From Prostheceraeus crozeri (lineage: Eukaryota; Platyhelminthes; Polycladida; Euryleptidae), in NCBI GenBank assembly GCA_907163375.1, contig CAJQUW010007736.1, positions 173,549 to 237,548 of the forward strand: a stretch of 64,000 nucleotides of DNA. The letters are read 5' to 3'. The position numbers were made by a program, and so were the translations under genes. The stretch's first letter is position 1; every line of letters begins with the position of its first letter. Shown piece after piece: positions 21,422 to 32,687 of this stretch. The notes under the pieces were generated by a model. That model ran no database searches and was not told the origin of the DNA. It saw only the letters and a program-made list of their open reading frames with translations.

Positions 21422-24400
21422 AAGATATAGGTCCTGGGAGGTGATACGTTGACCACAGATAGCATAAAGTTTACTGTCTGTTTTGATGAATACTTCAATA
21501 AAGTGATACACAAAGGTCAATTTGAAGTTCATGCTTTATGTTTTTACATTAAACAGGAGAAAATTGTCCGCCAATTTCTACGTTCTGCTTTTCTCGGACA
21601 TTCCAAAGCTTCCTACCTAAAGGAAGGCTTGCTCAATGTCCTTGGCTAATTGGATGTGACAAATAGGTTGTTGCAGATGAGCATGGATGGCCCAAAAGTA
21701 AATTGGGCTTTGATGAAAGAGATGCAAGAGCATAAAAAAGAAAAATACCCTAACTCTTCGCAGCTTTTGGACATATGTAATTGCGGTATTCATGTTCTTT
21801 CTGGTGCATACGCAACAGGCCGAAATGCATCAGATTGGCGCTTATGTGCATTTCTGAAGACTTGTCATAATCTTTTCAACAGGGTTGGCAAATTTAGAAA
21901 ATCCATTTGAAAAAACCGTGGGTTTTTTTAAATAGGAGGTTGTGTTATTTAAAATAATAGATTGTGTCTCTTCTAAATAAGGCCAGGATTTTCAAATGCA
22001 AGTTGTACGTGCGTATATCATCAGATCGGAACTTCAACATGAACGACCGTTTAATTAATTGTTTTAATTACAGTTCTAAAGGAGCGGCTACGGAGCATTC
22101 GCATCCATGAGAAATCACCTGTTATCGACAATAGTACTTATTTTCCTCTACTTCCCCTTTTCTGATTGCGTAGTCCACTGTTTAAAGCTAATAACAGTTT
22201 AATTTTCCTGTTTCTGTAATTTGCTACGTCGTTATCATACACTTAGTAATATGCTTTGAAACTCCTTCCGGTGAATGAGTGTTGTCTCAGACTTTTGTTA
22301 GTAGTGTAGAGATGTCTTACTCTGACTAGCAAAATTTCATAGTTACTATGTATTGCTGTTTGTAGGTGCTTTAATGGTTTGTATCATTTAATTTTTACGG
22401 TCGTAACAGTTTCCATACCTTTTTAATAATTTTTGTAATAGCCACACATTTTGTGATGAACATTTTTGGATCATTGATTTTAGTATGACGAAATCATACA
22501 CGTGATACTATACGCTCAGTTGTATCAATACATTTGTTTTCACTGGAATAAATATTAAACTAGATAATCTACTGAGTAACTCTGAAAGTTACTTACAATT
22601 TCATGTGGATATACAATTATTAAGCCTGTTTGGACGTTAAGCCTGAATTATGTCTTCTTATCTCATACCGAAAGAATTGTCTCGGTAGTATGAAGAGAAT
22701 AAGACGTGTATTTCAGATAATGAAGAAATATTTTGTTCTGAGTAGTTTGATGCCTAAATTTGAATACACCGTTGAGCTTGCGATTTGACATCGGACAAAT
22801 CAATATCTGTCTCAAATTCGATAGCACGTCTATCAATGAATGTATTTAAAAAACATTTAAAAAACCAGGGAAAACCCACCTATTTAAAAAAACCCAAGGG
22901 CAAGCTCACCCTCTTGCTTCCTTTGAAATGCTGTTCGCATCGTTGGTTGGATAGTGCTAAAGCCAATTAGTACGAATATTAGAGATCTTTGAAGGCTTAA
23001 GAGTATATGTCAAAATGTCCAGAATCGTCCGGTTTCCAAGAGGCCTGAGGCAGAATCTTTCGAAACAGTGAAATTGAACCTGGCAAGCGATGTTGATGCA
23101 AGTTTTCCGTCTTGCAAAATTGAAATTTTCGAAATTCGTTATTGATGTCATTGAACCATTCCTTCGACGTTTCCACTGCGAAGATCCCATGGCTGTGTTT
23201 CTTTTCGAAGAGTTAACTTCGATTTTCACACTGCTTCTTCAGATGATTTTCAAACCAAGTTTGCTTGAGAATTTTTCAAACAAGCCTACGAAATTGACAA
23301 CAATTAACCTCCGACGGTAATGATAAATCCTTGTCCATGGGAATCAATTCTGGTTATGTTTTCACATCTTTACATACAACACTCAAGAATTCGGCAACAA
23401 CATCTCGAACTAGATTATGATCACATGAAAAAATTGCCTCCAGCCAAACAGATAGATTTTAGAGAAGCCTGTAGAATGATGATAGTGACTTTGCTGAAAA
23501 AACTTCAGAAACGGTCTCCTTTGAATCTTCCACTCACAAAAGCTATTTCATCTTTTTCACCACTTAATATTGCGAAAAATGCCATGATTTCATAGAGGTG
23601 AATGTCAGATCATTCATCAATTCTCCATGAAAGTGGAGATATTACGACATCAGTTGCTGGTGCAGCAAAGCGGCAGTATTCAGAATTGATGATTTTCAAA
23701 GTAGGTTCTCGGAATTCACTATGACATCTCGTGCAGATGGGTTTTGGTATAAAGTCATCTTGAAGCAAAATATGATGCAAGAGCTTTGGACTGTTGCTCA
23801 GATGCGTTATAATTATGACTCTCTCATGGAAATGCACGAGTCGAGTCTGGTTTCTCCATCAATCAATAGCTATTGTTGCCAAATCTAAAAGAAAGTGCGA
23901 TTGTTAATCAGCGAATAGTGTATGATGCCATTCAGCATGCAGGTGGCTCTCAGAACATCACTGTCTCAAACGAAGTGATGCGGTCTGTTCGTTTTGCTAG
24001 ACGAAAATATCAAGAAGCGCTCGACGAAGCGAGGAAGAAGGATGCAGAAAAGAAGCTGAAAGAGAGGAAACGTTTGTCCCGCGAAATCAGCAAGTTGGAA
24101 CAGTCAAAGGAGAAACTGCAAAAGATCGCAGCAAGCAAACTGGCTATTAACAAGCAAATTTACGGTTTGAAAGAACAACTGAAATAACTTGTTTCCATTT
24201 TTAGGTTTAAGATTTTTTTGTAAGTAGGCCTTAGTTTTAGTCGCAATCTGGATGTAAATTTGCATCAAACGCTTTAGATGACAATTCACATAATCAATCA
24301 TACCAAATTACTTTGTTCTACTTTGTCCGAATCGTCTGCAAAAAACCGACGATTTTGTTTATTTCGCTATTGCGCCAATGATTTGTTTTCAAATGAATAA

Positions 24401-24676
24401 AATCAAAAGATAATGCAACGTTTACTTTTTCTGCATGTATTTTTTCTATTGTAAATTCCATGAAATTCTACTTTGCGTAATGATGTGCGGGTGCGAAGCA
24501 CAATTTTAGCGATGTAGCTACTTGATCGTCATGCTATATAAAAGTGTAATTATCATGATTCACGGGTATATTCAATAGTTGCATATTCCTTGACAGGTTT
24601 TGGAATTTCATTATCTGAGTTCTTAAAATCCTAGAAAAGTGTTGGAATTCTTAATAGAGACGTCTGTATGAATCCT
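21178..24676 (+). mobile_element. hAT-like DNA transposon nested in the LINE
   Basis: The left end (C)AGGGTTCATACAGA and the right end TCTGTATGAATCCT are inverted repeats. The LINE reading frame is interrupted exactly here: AIN before, YDHATTNIKLFSSSM after. Inside are plus-strand remains of a transposase of the same broad group as that at 10.9-12.5 kb. No clear 8-bp target duplication was found. The 5' part of the transposase appears lost next to the inverted duplication at 21.1-21.4 kb. Confidence 0.68.
21449..24187 (+). pseudogene. hAT-like transposase, decayed into several frames
   Basis: Recognisable blocks in order: CFDEYFNKVIHKGQFEVHAL (first catalytic region), FLGHSKASYLKEGLLNVLG, MSMDGPKVNWALMKEM (the SMDGPNVNW block), DICNCGIHVLSGAYATG and FLKTCHNLFNR; then, after about 1 kb of degraded sequence, FSKFVIDVIEPFLRRFHCED with PMAVFLFEELTSIF (23,090-23,320); and the C-terminal part 23,873-24,187, NLKESAIVNQRIVYDAIQHA followed by a lysine- and glutamate-rich coiled coil. 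Stops at 21,650 and elsewhere show it is dead. Known role of the family: cut-and-paste transposase. Confidence 0.7.
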
Positions 24677-24719
24677 AATTTATGATCACGCCACAACTAA
24701 TATCAAGCTATTTAGCTCC

Positions 24720-25550
24720 TCTATGGAAATCTCGATCGAAAGAGTCAGACAAGGTGATGTCGTCAGTCCAAGTCTCTCCATCAGCGCTTTGAAACAAGTC
24801 TTCAGGAACATCCACTTCGATCCAGAAGAGGAGATGCTGATAGACGGTGAAATGCCTCGCTATTTGGCCTTTGCTGACGATATTGTACGCCTCTGGCAAA
24901 CAGCGCAAGATCCCTTGAGAGTATGCTAGCGAAAGTAACCGTCGAATCGGAAAAGATACACTCTGGTAAAACAATGGATGACGTACATAACACAAAGCAC
25001 AAACAGCGCAATCAAGATGAATAGGCAATTCATCACACGTCGAAGAATACAAATATTTGGGTCAAATCATAGCAACAAATGGTTATCTGCTCTAAGAAGC
25101 GAATAACGGAATTAGAAGTGGTTGGGCAGCATTCAAGAAGATTAAAACGGCACTAACATCAAGCCAAGTTCCCAAAACAACGAAGGCCTATCTATTCAAT
25201 ACTAACATCCTTCCAGCAATGGCTTACGCTCCGGAGACGTGGTCGTCTACCAAGAACGTCGAAGTTAAAATCCAAACGGTACAGAGAGCGATGGAACGCA
25301 AAATGACCCACATTTCGAAGAAATAGCGTATTCGTTCGCGTGTCATCAGAAATAAATCAGGAGTAACGAATGCGGTCGAGCACATCTACCATACGAAACA
25401 TCGATGGGCAGGGCACGTAGCTAGAATGAAAGACAACCGATGGACGTTACGGACGACTTGTTGGTATCCCTACAACTATCCACGGAAAAGAGGAAGACCT
25501 CTTACAAGATGGGATGATCCTCTCAGAGAGAAACATTGAAGAACCCGGAT
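24720..25550 (+). pseudogene. Non-LTR reverse transcriptase, C-terminal half
   Basis: IERVRQGDVVSPSLSISAL is the RQGD block of non-LTR RTs and MPRYLAFADDIVRLWQ holds the catalytic FADD. After frameshifts the C-terminal part continues: EEYKYLGQIIATNG, then ILPAMAYAPETWSSTK, then a KHRWAGHVARMKDNRW block and a PRKRGRPLTRWDD tail, all typical of the RTE/BovB 3' region. Several stops. Together with 20,954-21,145 it represents a single LINE copy. Confidence 0.78.
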
Positions 25551-25665
25551 GAGGATTGCGATGTACCGCGATGTTTGGAGAAGAAGTGGTGACGGGCTGC
25601 ATCAGTCCACGTTATGAAATACGACCACTCAAGTAACTCAAGTAACTCAAGTAAGTAAGTATCGA

Positions 25666-27609
25666 GAAGCAAGATATAATCGAATGATAAAATAATGTGG
25701 GAGTCGAAAGAAATAATGTGCATCAATATCTTGCAACTGACATTAAATAAAGAGAAATTAAAATAATAACCAATAAAAAAATAGACAATTAAAATAAAAT
25801 GTTTGTGTACTCCCATCAATGTTTTGTTTATGTCTATGTCTTGTAATGCGTCTAGATGTAATTTTCTGTCTACATATTTGCATTAAGCAACCTTTATATC
25901 CTCATAATCAGTTTTTCAAGATATTTTGCAGAGACTAGTTTCGATGTATTTCATGCCGTCATCTTCAGCGGCTGTAAAGTTGCGTACAAATCATTTATAT
26001 ACAAAATTGGCTAAAATCAGTTTTCTCTTCATCTACAGTTAAAATGATAAAAGTCGTTACCAATCGAACACGTCACTTGTCACATGTCAACCGATGTCAT
26101 GAAAACACTACGTCAAAATCTAAGTGATAGTAGATCTGACCGGTACCGTTCGTTTGGAAGGCATTCAGCATTGTTACTTATCAAGAGTAAACAGAAATTT
26201 ACAATTAGTTAAAGAATTAAGAACTGTTAAGGAATTACTCCTTTATTGTCATCTGATTATCGATGACCATTTTGTTATCGAGAAAATCTGAATAATGGCA
26301 ATAAATCCTTGATCTACCATTATATGTTAATTATACGTGTTCGTGATCCTCTCGCGGATTTTATTGTCAGTCACTTAGTAAAAATGCAGAATGATATTGA
26401 TGTATTTGATCTATGCAGAAGTTAAGTACCTTGCTTAAAATAGCATTAATTACAAAAATTGCTCTGCGTGACCAGCCTCCTACTCCACACAGAGACAATA
26501 TCGGTGGAGGAAGCTGTTAATGTTTCCAGAACATTAACTAAACTATCGTTTATCACGCAGTGCTTGCACTGTCCTTGATCTCGTTGCCTTGTTGAGATCC
26601 TTGCAAATGTCTCTCCATTGTCACGAGCTATTTACTGATATTTCCGGGCTTCAAGGTGATCACGGCATGGGTCTAGAGTGTCCAGTCCATCACTTTGAAG
26701 AGCTAGAAGTTATGTAATCGAGCACGGAGACAGCAAAATGCCAATTCGTCGTTTTCGTCCTTCATGAGACGTAAGCTCTCAAAGACGAAGCAATGCGACT
26801 TTCCCTTCGAATTTGATGCTAGCTTGCACCGTTTTGACGTGAGCACCAACTTGATTTCACTAGAGTCGCCGATAACACACGAAATTTGATCGACTGATGC
26901 TTGAAACACAATATAAAAAGCAAAAAGGCTTCAGTGGCGTAAGACGAATGTGGTTGGTTATCGGCAACCGCATGGGTCTATTTACAATCATAATAGATAT
27001 TCGACCGCAGACGATAAATTGACGTCGATACTGATAACTACCATGCTAATGAGCCCGCGATCACAAGACAAGGTAGACCTTGTCGAGTCAAGCGCTTGAT
27101 TTGACATCACAGTGACTGAGCAATTTTGAAGAAACCACGCTCAATGAAACTACTGGCAGCTGTGATCAGTGGTGATAACCTTACATTAAAGTTGTTTAAA
27201 ATAATCATTAAAAAACGGGTCACAGAAGTGACCCGAGCGACCCGCGCCAAATCAGTGACCTGGCGACCCGTTTTCAGCTCGTGTTTTGGTATTTCATTAA
27301 TTCACTGTCTAAGCATTGTTTAATCAATTTAAGAAAGCAGCTGTTTAACCACGTTGCCACTTGGGTTACCACGTTATTTGTTGAGAAGTAACAGACAATT
27401 CAAGAAAACCGCATCTCAAAGGCAATTTGAGGGAAGAGGTTACCTCCCAATTTTTACGTGAACAATTCGCATCACAGAATCTTATGATTCCTCTCCCCAG
27501 CTACAATGTTCACGAGCCACTCGTTCGCTGTTTTAGTAGTTCGTTGTTCTTACAGCAAGAACGTTTTACTCATGATTAATTTGCTAGCCATCTTATGTTT
27601 GCGTTTCAG
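25666..27609. other. Intron of the CFAP141-like gene, no gene seen
   Basis: AT-rich. A short inverted repeat with ACGGGTC...GACCCGT ends lies at about 27,214-27,272 and may be a small MITE. The minus-strand frame 26,909-26,703 has no recognisable motif. Confidence 0.4.
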
Positions 27610-27739
27610 AGAAAATAAAACCAATTTAATTGCGGAGTGGAGCACCAAATTGGAATTGAAAACTGCTTATAAGGTGAATTTAAATGAGGCAAAGAGGATT
27701 GAAGGAGAATTGAATCTGAAGAATGCATCGTTGTTGGCG
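27610..27739 (+). CDS. CFAP141: CFAP141-like gene, middle exon
   Basis: A 130-base exon between TTGCGTTTCAG and GTAAGAG. It starts with the third base of a codon and ends in phase 0. The 43 residues include NLIAEWSTKLELKTAYKVN and KRIEGELNLKNASLLA. In CFAP141/C1orf189 the matching region has a conserved Trp followed by a long helix with an EL...K...L pattern, and the next exon begins right after it, as here. CFAP141 binds the inside of axonemal doublet microtubules. The reading frame continues open on both sides of the exon in the genomic sequence, so only the splice signals and the phase define its limits. Confidence 0.65.
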
Positions 27740-28637
27740 GTAAGAGAACTTTTCCTTATCACGATCTGTCATCACAATCTGTAGCACTAAATTTTAGTAA
27801 ATAGGATTACTTTTAGTTTGTAATCGCATTGGTCAGACTTGTGTCAATTACTCATGAAATGCTATTGTAATTTAATGGGTTACCTATTATTGTGTCACTT
27901 GCCCTGAAAGATGACTGACGTTCTGTCGAAAATCTGTCGAAAACACTATACAGCATCGAAGAAGCAACTGTTTTTTTCCAATTTCAAATTTTAACAAATA
28001 CGTACAAATATCGATGGTCTAAGAGATGAAATACTTAAAGAATAGAACATAGAAAAATTCTTGAAGCATCGAATATAAAATGTACAGGATCACAGGTATA
28101 AAAAGTTATTCAGTTCTTCAATTTGTTGTGAATGGCTTCTTGATGTGGATGACTTCTCGCAATCCTAAATTTGTTTCATCCTTATCCAAATCTATCATAT
28201 CAATTGTATAATTATTGTTGTTGGAGTTACTATATTGAATTTTCACAATTCAAATTGCTTTTTGCATGACAAATTGAATTCAGTGATCATTTCCATATTC
28301 ATTTATTGGTCTATTGATTGCCATTTAACACACAATGCACAACCAATTGCATTAATCAATATCACGCGAAGTTTGATTGCGAACATTTTGAATTTATCGA
28401 CTTCACTAGGTCAGCTAAGACCGTTTACATATCAGCATGTTCGTTTTTAAGCAACATTTTATTGAAAAAAATTGTCAGATGTATTTTAATTATAACAAAC
28501 TACCAGAGGTTCACTCATGCGTCTATCAGTGGTTCATGATAAAATAAACAAATCGAATGCTATACGGTAAACCTTTCTATAAAATGATTTTTATAATTGG
28601 GCAAGTATGATAAAGAGAATCATGCGTACATTAACAC
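27740..28637. other. Intron, no gene seen
   Basis: Start of the 26.5-kb intron of the CFAP141-like gene. AT-rich, no recognisable feature. Confidence 0.4.
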
Positions 28638-30517
28638 TAGGGGTGTACCGATTGCCGATTAATCGGTAGAAGGTAGCTGATGAATCGACCGATTATTATG
28701 TTTAAATTCATCTGACATCGACGTTTTCGATATGCTGAAAGTGCCGATTTAGTTAAAAGCAAGTTAGTGATGATAAAGTGCACCAAACCTGAATTTTCCA
28801 CGCAAACCGTTGTGATGCTCGTCTAGTGCTGCGCAGAATTGATAAATTTTGAATCTTGATCAATTACATTTAATTAGATTCTAGTAAGCTACTGTACTTA
28901 AAGTATTGCTCGCAAGAGAATATTGGTGACAGAAATATGCAGCAAAAAGTTATTCTTTGATATGAAGTATCAATTTCCAATCAAAACCACATCGATGATC
29001 AGCATCATTGAAATGATGGAGACGCGAGCGAATTATCAACCATTTTCTAACCCGTGTTGGCACGCCTAATGTTGCCACTCTTGTTATTATATCGTAGGGG
29101 TTTGAAGTGACTGCAATTACCTACTCATGGATTCCTTTATGGTAGGATCCCACTACTATTAAGGAATCCATGACCTACTGTAGGACTCTAATTGGTCTGC
29201 ACTTCAATGATAATTCCATCCGCTCTTTACGAATGTGAATGTAAAGACTGGCTTTCCCGCTGGAATTCGAATTCAGGTAACCCAGTTGTGCTAGTGAGCC
29301 CTCTATCACAGGGCTGCAAATCGAATGATTGCTTGTTTTAGCCAATCAGAGGCGAGTTCATGACATGGCTGAAGATTTGAAGGTGAATGAAAAACACTGA
29401 TCAAAGCCTCTTCCACACAGGGAAGCCGAGCCCGAATTTTTGAAAATACGAGTTACGACAGCGTCGCTTTTTTAAGATAACCTTGACGTTCCCTCAAGCT
29501 TGGTGCGCCTTATAGATTGCCTTTATGCAATCATGTCTATCATGACTTACGCTAATAATATAAGACGTTGATGATTAGGATGTGAGCTTCCACGACGAAC
29601 ACTCATAATCTTCGTCCTAAGAATGATTTTATTAATGGATTTAAATACTAGCGCAGAACACCCATCGTCTAGCCAACAAGGCATTGCACCTTCAACATCC
29701 ACTGCACATAATCTATGACAAAACTTCGAGATACTCACTTTGATATGGCACTTCCCGTAAAATCAAAACTGACCCAACGTTTCAAAGCATCATTCAAATA
29801 ATTGGCTTAAGTTCGCCTGTGTTTCACCTTTTCTGTCACTCTTTCTTGTGTACTCGCCACTTCAGATTCCTGTGTGAAGAGCAATAAAGCCATTAGGCTA
29901 CTATTATGCACATAGGCTAACCATATTCATAAAAAGTTGATTTTAGTTACTAGCTATGTACATTTATTAGCTTATGAACTCATAAGCTTTTTTTTAACAA
30001 GAAAACGCCTTGAGTGAATAATAAAATATGATAATTTATTGTTCAAGCATAATTTGCCAACATATTCAAATGGCTGCTTATTTAAAAAAGACGTGCTTCA
30101 GCCACTTCCAGGCATAGTAAGTGAAACTCATGGGTTGGGATCAGATCGTAAAATAAAAACTGCAACGGGCCCAAGCTGAAAACTGCGGTTCAGGACCCAG
30201 CCTGTGACAGCTCTTCCACACAGACGCGGCGAAATGAAATGCTATCTATACATAATATTATGCGAAAATGACATTTTTTTACCAGTTTTTGTCATCTTTA
30301 CATGAAAATTGAGTCTTTGGAAGAATTCAGTTGTTTTCGATTATCTAAATGATGAGAAATTGTTTGAATTTAGGTTAGTAGTTCAGAATAACCTACAGTT
30401 AACATGTAAAAAATTGAAATCTTGTCTACCGATCCCTTACTTTTCTTGAAAATTGACAAACATCTCCAAATGTTCAATAATCGGCAAATAATCGGTCGAT
30501 TAATCGGTTCACCCCTA
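28638..30517. mobile_element. hAT element without recognisable transposase
   Basis: The ends are inverted repeats: left TAGGGGTGTACCGATT, right (read inward) TAGGGGTGAACCGATTAATC. An 8-bp flank ATTAACAC (28630-28637) matches AGTAACAC (30518-30525) at seven of eight positions, the target length of hAT elements. About 1.9 kb long; its short frames show no transposase block, so it is a non-autonomous or eroded copy. A tRNA-like stretch lies inside at about 29,240-29,300. Confidence 0.75.
29235..29300 (-). repeat. Possible diverged tRNA-derived SINE piece
   Basis: The minus strand has GGGCTCACTAGC... followed by TGAATTCGAATTCC, which resembles A and B boxes of a tRNA promoter. Weaker than the SINE at 18.2-18.3 kb. 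Confidence 0.25.
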
Positions 30518-30826
30518 AGTAACACATTGTACAATGGACAAGGGCATTTTCGACTAAACAATAAAAATACACGCGTACTTTCGACAGCTCATGCGCATGT
30601 ACGCGTGTATATAACTTCATAGTCAGGTCTCACAGACCTATTTTCAGAATCACTCCTATTTTCTCTACTTCTTTCGGAATTTACCGTGCTTCATTGGTAC
30701 CGAGTGAGAGATAGATGCGTGTATTGGGGCATGTGCCACTGACGAAGCCCTTGTGAAGTAGGCGAATATATTGGTTCCTACAAATGGCAACACATTTTTG
30801 ATCATATACTGTAGTCTCCATATTGA

Positions 30827-31490
30827 GTCTTAACTGGGCATAGTGAGAGACGTTTCCGTCATCTTATGGTCGACGATTTGTTTTACCTACCCCTATTTTA
30901 TCGAAATTTGTCAAATTTGCCGTACTTCATTGGTGGCAAGTGAGTGATAAATTCGAGGTATAGTACGGCGCTTTTTCCCGATTCCAGTTCTTTTGGGGGA
31001 ATGGATTTCACCATTTTATCTGAGCAGAGTGAAAGACTTGCCTTGATCATTAGATGGTCGACATTTCCTTTTCCTCACCTGCACTTTTTAGGCATGAATT
31101 TCTTCAGAATGAGAGACCTGCTTCGATAGGTCATAGCAAAAATCAACGCTTTCTTCTGCGCTCCTGTAAAAATATCCTCCACTTTATTTCCTCTGGATTC
31201 TGGGCAGTATACAAGACTTGTCTCGATCGTTAAATACCCATCGCTTTCTTTTTTTCAGCTTCTCTTTTGTGTATGAATCTTCGATTTACTCTATCTGAGC
31301 AGAGTGAAGATTTGGTTTGACAGAACCATCAGAAAACTAAAGCGATTGCGTTTTCTTTTCCCCACATATATTTGGGAATTTCTCCTCTTCAGTCTATCTG
31401 GATTCCTGGCAGCATGAGAGACTTTTCTCGATCGCAAAATGGTCTGCGTTTTCTTTTTCCCTGCTCATTTTTGGGAACTTCTGGCATTTA
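30827..31490. repeat. Degenerate tandem array, about five units of roughly 90-100 bp
   Basis: Units near 30,827, 31,018, 31,190, 31,291 and 31,399 share a layout: TCTGAGCAGAGTGAAAGAC or TCTGGATTC.GGCAG, then CTCGATCGTTAAATGGTCG-like sequence, then a pyrimidine run such as TTTCTTTTTCC, then TTTTTGGGAATTTCT. They are strongly diverged from each other, so the array is old. Confidence 0.5.
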
Positions 31491-32687
31491 GTTAGACGTA
31501 CGTAGAAGGAGTGAGTTCTGCATCCCTGATTCTGCACCTTTGTATCTGTCAGGAGCTCCGCCTCGAACCTTAAATGATAAAGATTGGCAGATAGGTCATT
31601 TTCATGCAAGAATACAAAGACGATTCATCTTTGTGCGCTGTCTGCACTCCACAACTTCCTATCTGTAATATGGTTTCCTCAAAGTCCATTATCAACTTTT
31701 TAAAAAATAAAATAAAATTACCCACAAGAAAATATGAAAATATGCTTTGTAATTTATGAAAATAAACTTTGCACTCTCTGGCTGCAAAAAGACATTAATG
31801 CCTCGAGAAATCAAATCAGCGTCAATAAAAACAACAATATCCGAATTTTGTTCAATGTAGTTTATGGAGCAGACCATGCTCACCAATTGGAGTTTATGCT
31901 TAGCTTGGTCGATGAAAGACTTGCCCTCTCCCTGCCATAAATACTACTTGAGTATTGTTTTCATTTCGATTGAATAATTCGAAATTCGATTGCCATCAAT
32001 CAAATCCCAGAAATCAAAAAGAAATTCATGACAACGCTTGCTTGATAAAGATTGTTACTATCTTGTCATTTTTCTTATTTCAATTCAATAAGAGAAAATA
32101 ACGAAACTTCAAGAAAATTGTCATAAGCAAGTTAATCATTCGAAAGACAGTTTCATTGTCCCCTTTTTTTGGAGGATTTCAATAAGTTTGTCCTCCTATT
32201 TTTGCATGCTTGCTTGCTGTGAGACCTGCATAGTATAGTGTCTCAGACTGCCTATAGACCTGTTTTATGTACTTAAAACTCGGCAATCTGAATACATCGG
32301 ATATAATGCGCATCGGTTATTACAGGGTATCGACAGATTTTCGATTTTCATTTTCCTGGATTTTCTTCACTTCAGCTAATTGAGTGAAAAAGTTTTCCAA
32401 TTCTCGAATCCATTTCTATTAATGATTAATCTATATTCATTAATGATAATCTACATTGAATATCAATAAACAGGACCTATTCCACGATTAAGATCAATTC
32501 ATGAAATCAGTGACTCATTGGACTGCAATTTTTTTTGTAAAATAAAGAAAGTCTATTTAAATTAGACTTTCTTTATTTTCTTAAGAACTTATATTGAAGT
32601 ATAGTCGAAAGATCCGTCTCTTGGGCTGATATCTATTATGAGAACTAATTTGACTGCAAAACTTCTTGTGCCACCTCGATGACAGCA
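31491..32687. other. No gene seen; one perfect short palindrome
   Basis: AT-rich intron. At 32,539-32,579 two perfect 17-base arms (AAAATAAAGAAAGTCTA and its complement) flank seven bases. Otherwise no feature until the terminal repeat at 32,688. Confidence 0.5.

Larger units (their letters stand above)
20866..25665 (+). mobile_element. RTE-type non-LTR retrotransposon, split by a nested hAT-like element
   Basis: RT pieces lie on both sides of an insertion: a motif-A part at 20,954-21,145 and the FADD part with C-terminal domain from about 24,680 to 25,550. The 3' end has a short tandem repeat, about four copies of AACTCAAGT followed by AAGTAAGTA (about 25,627-25,660), which is the kind of tail RTE elements carry. 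The 5' end and the endonuclease domain were not recognised. It lies in sense orientation in the first visible intron of the CFAP141-like gene. Confidence 0.72.
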
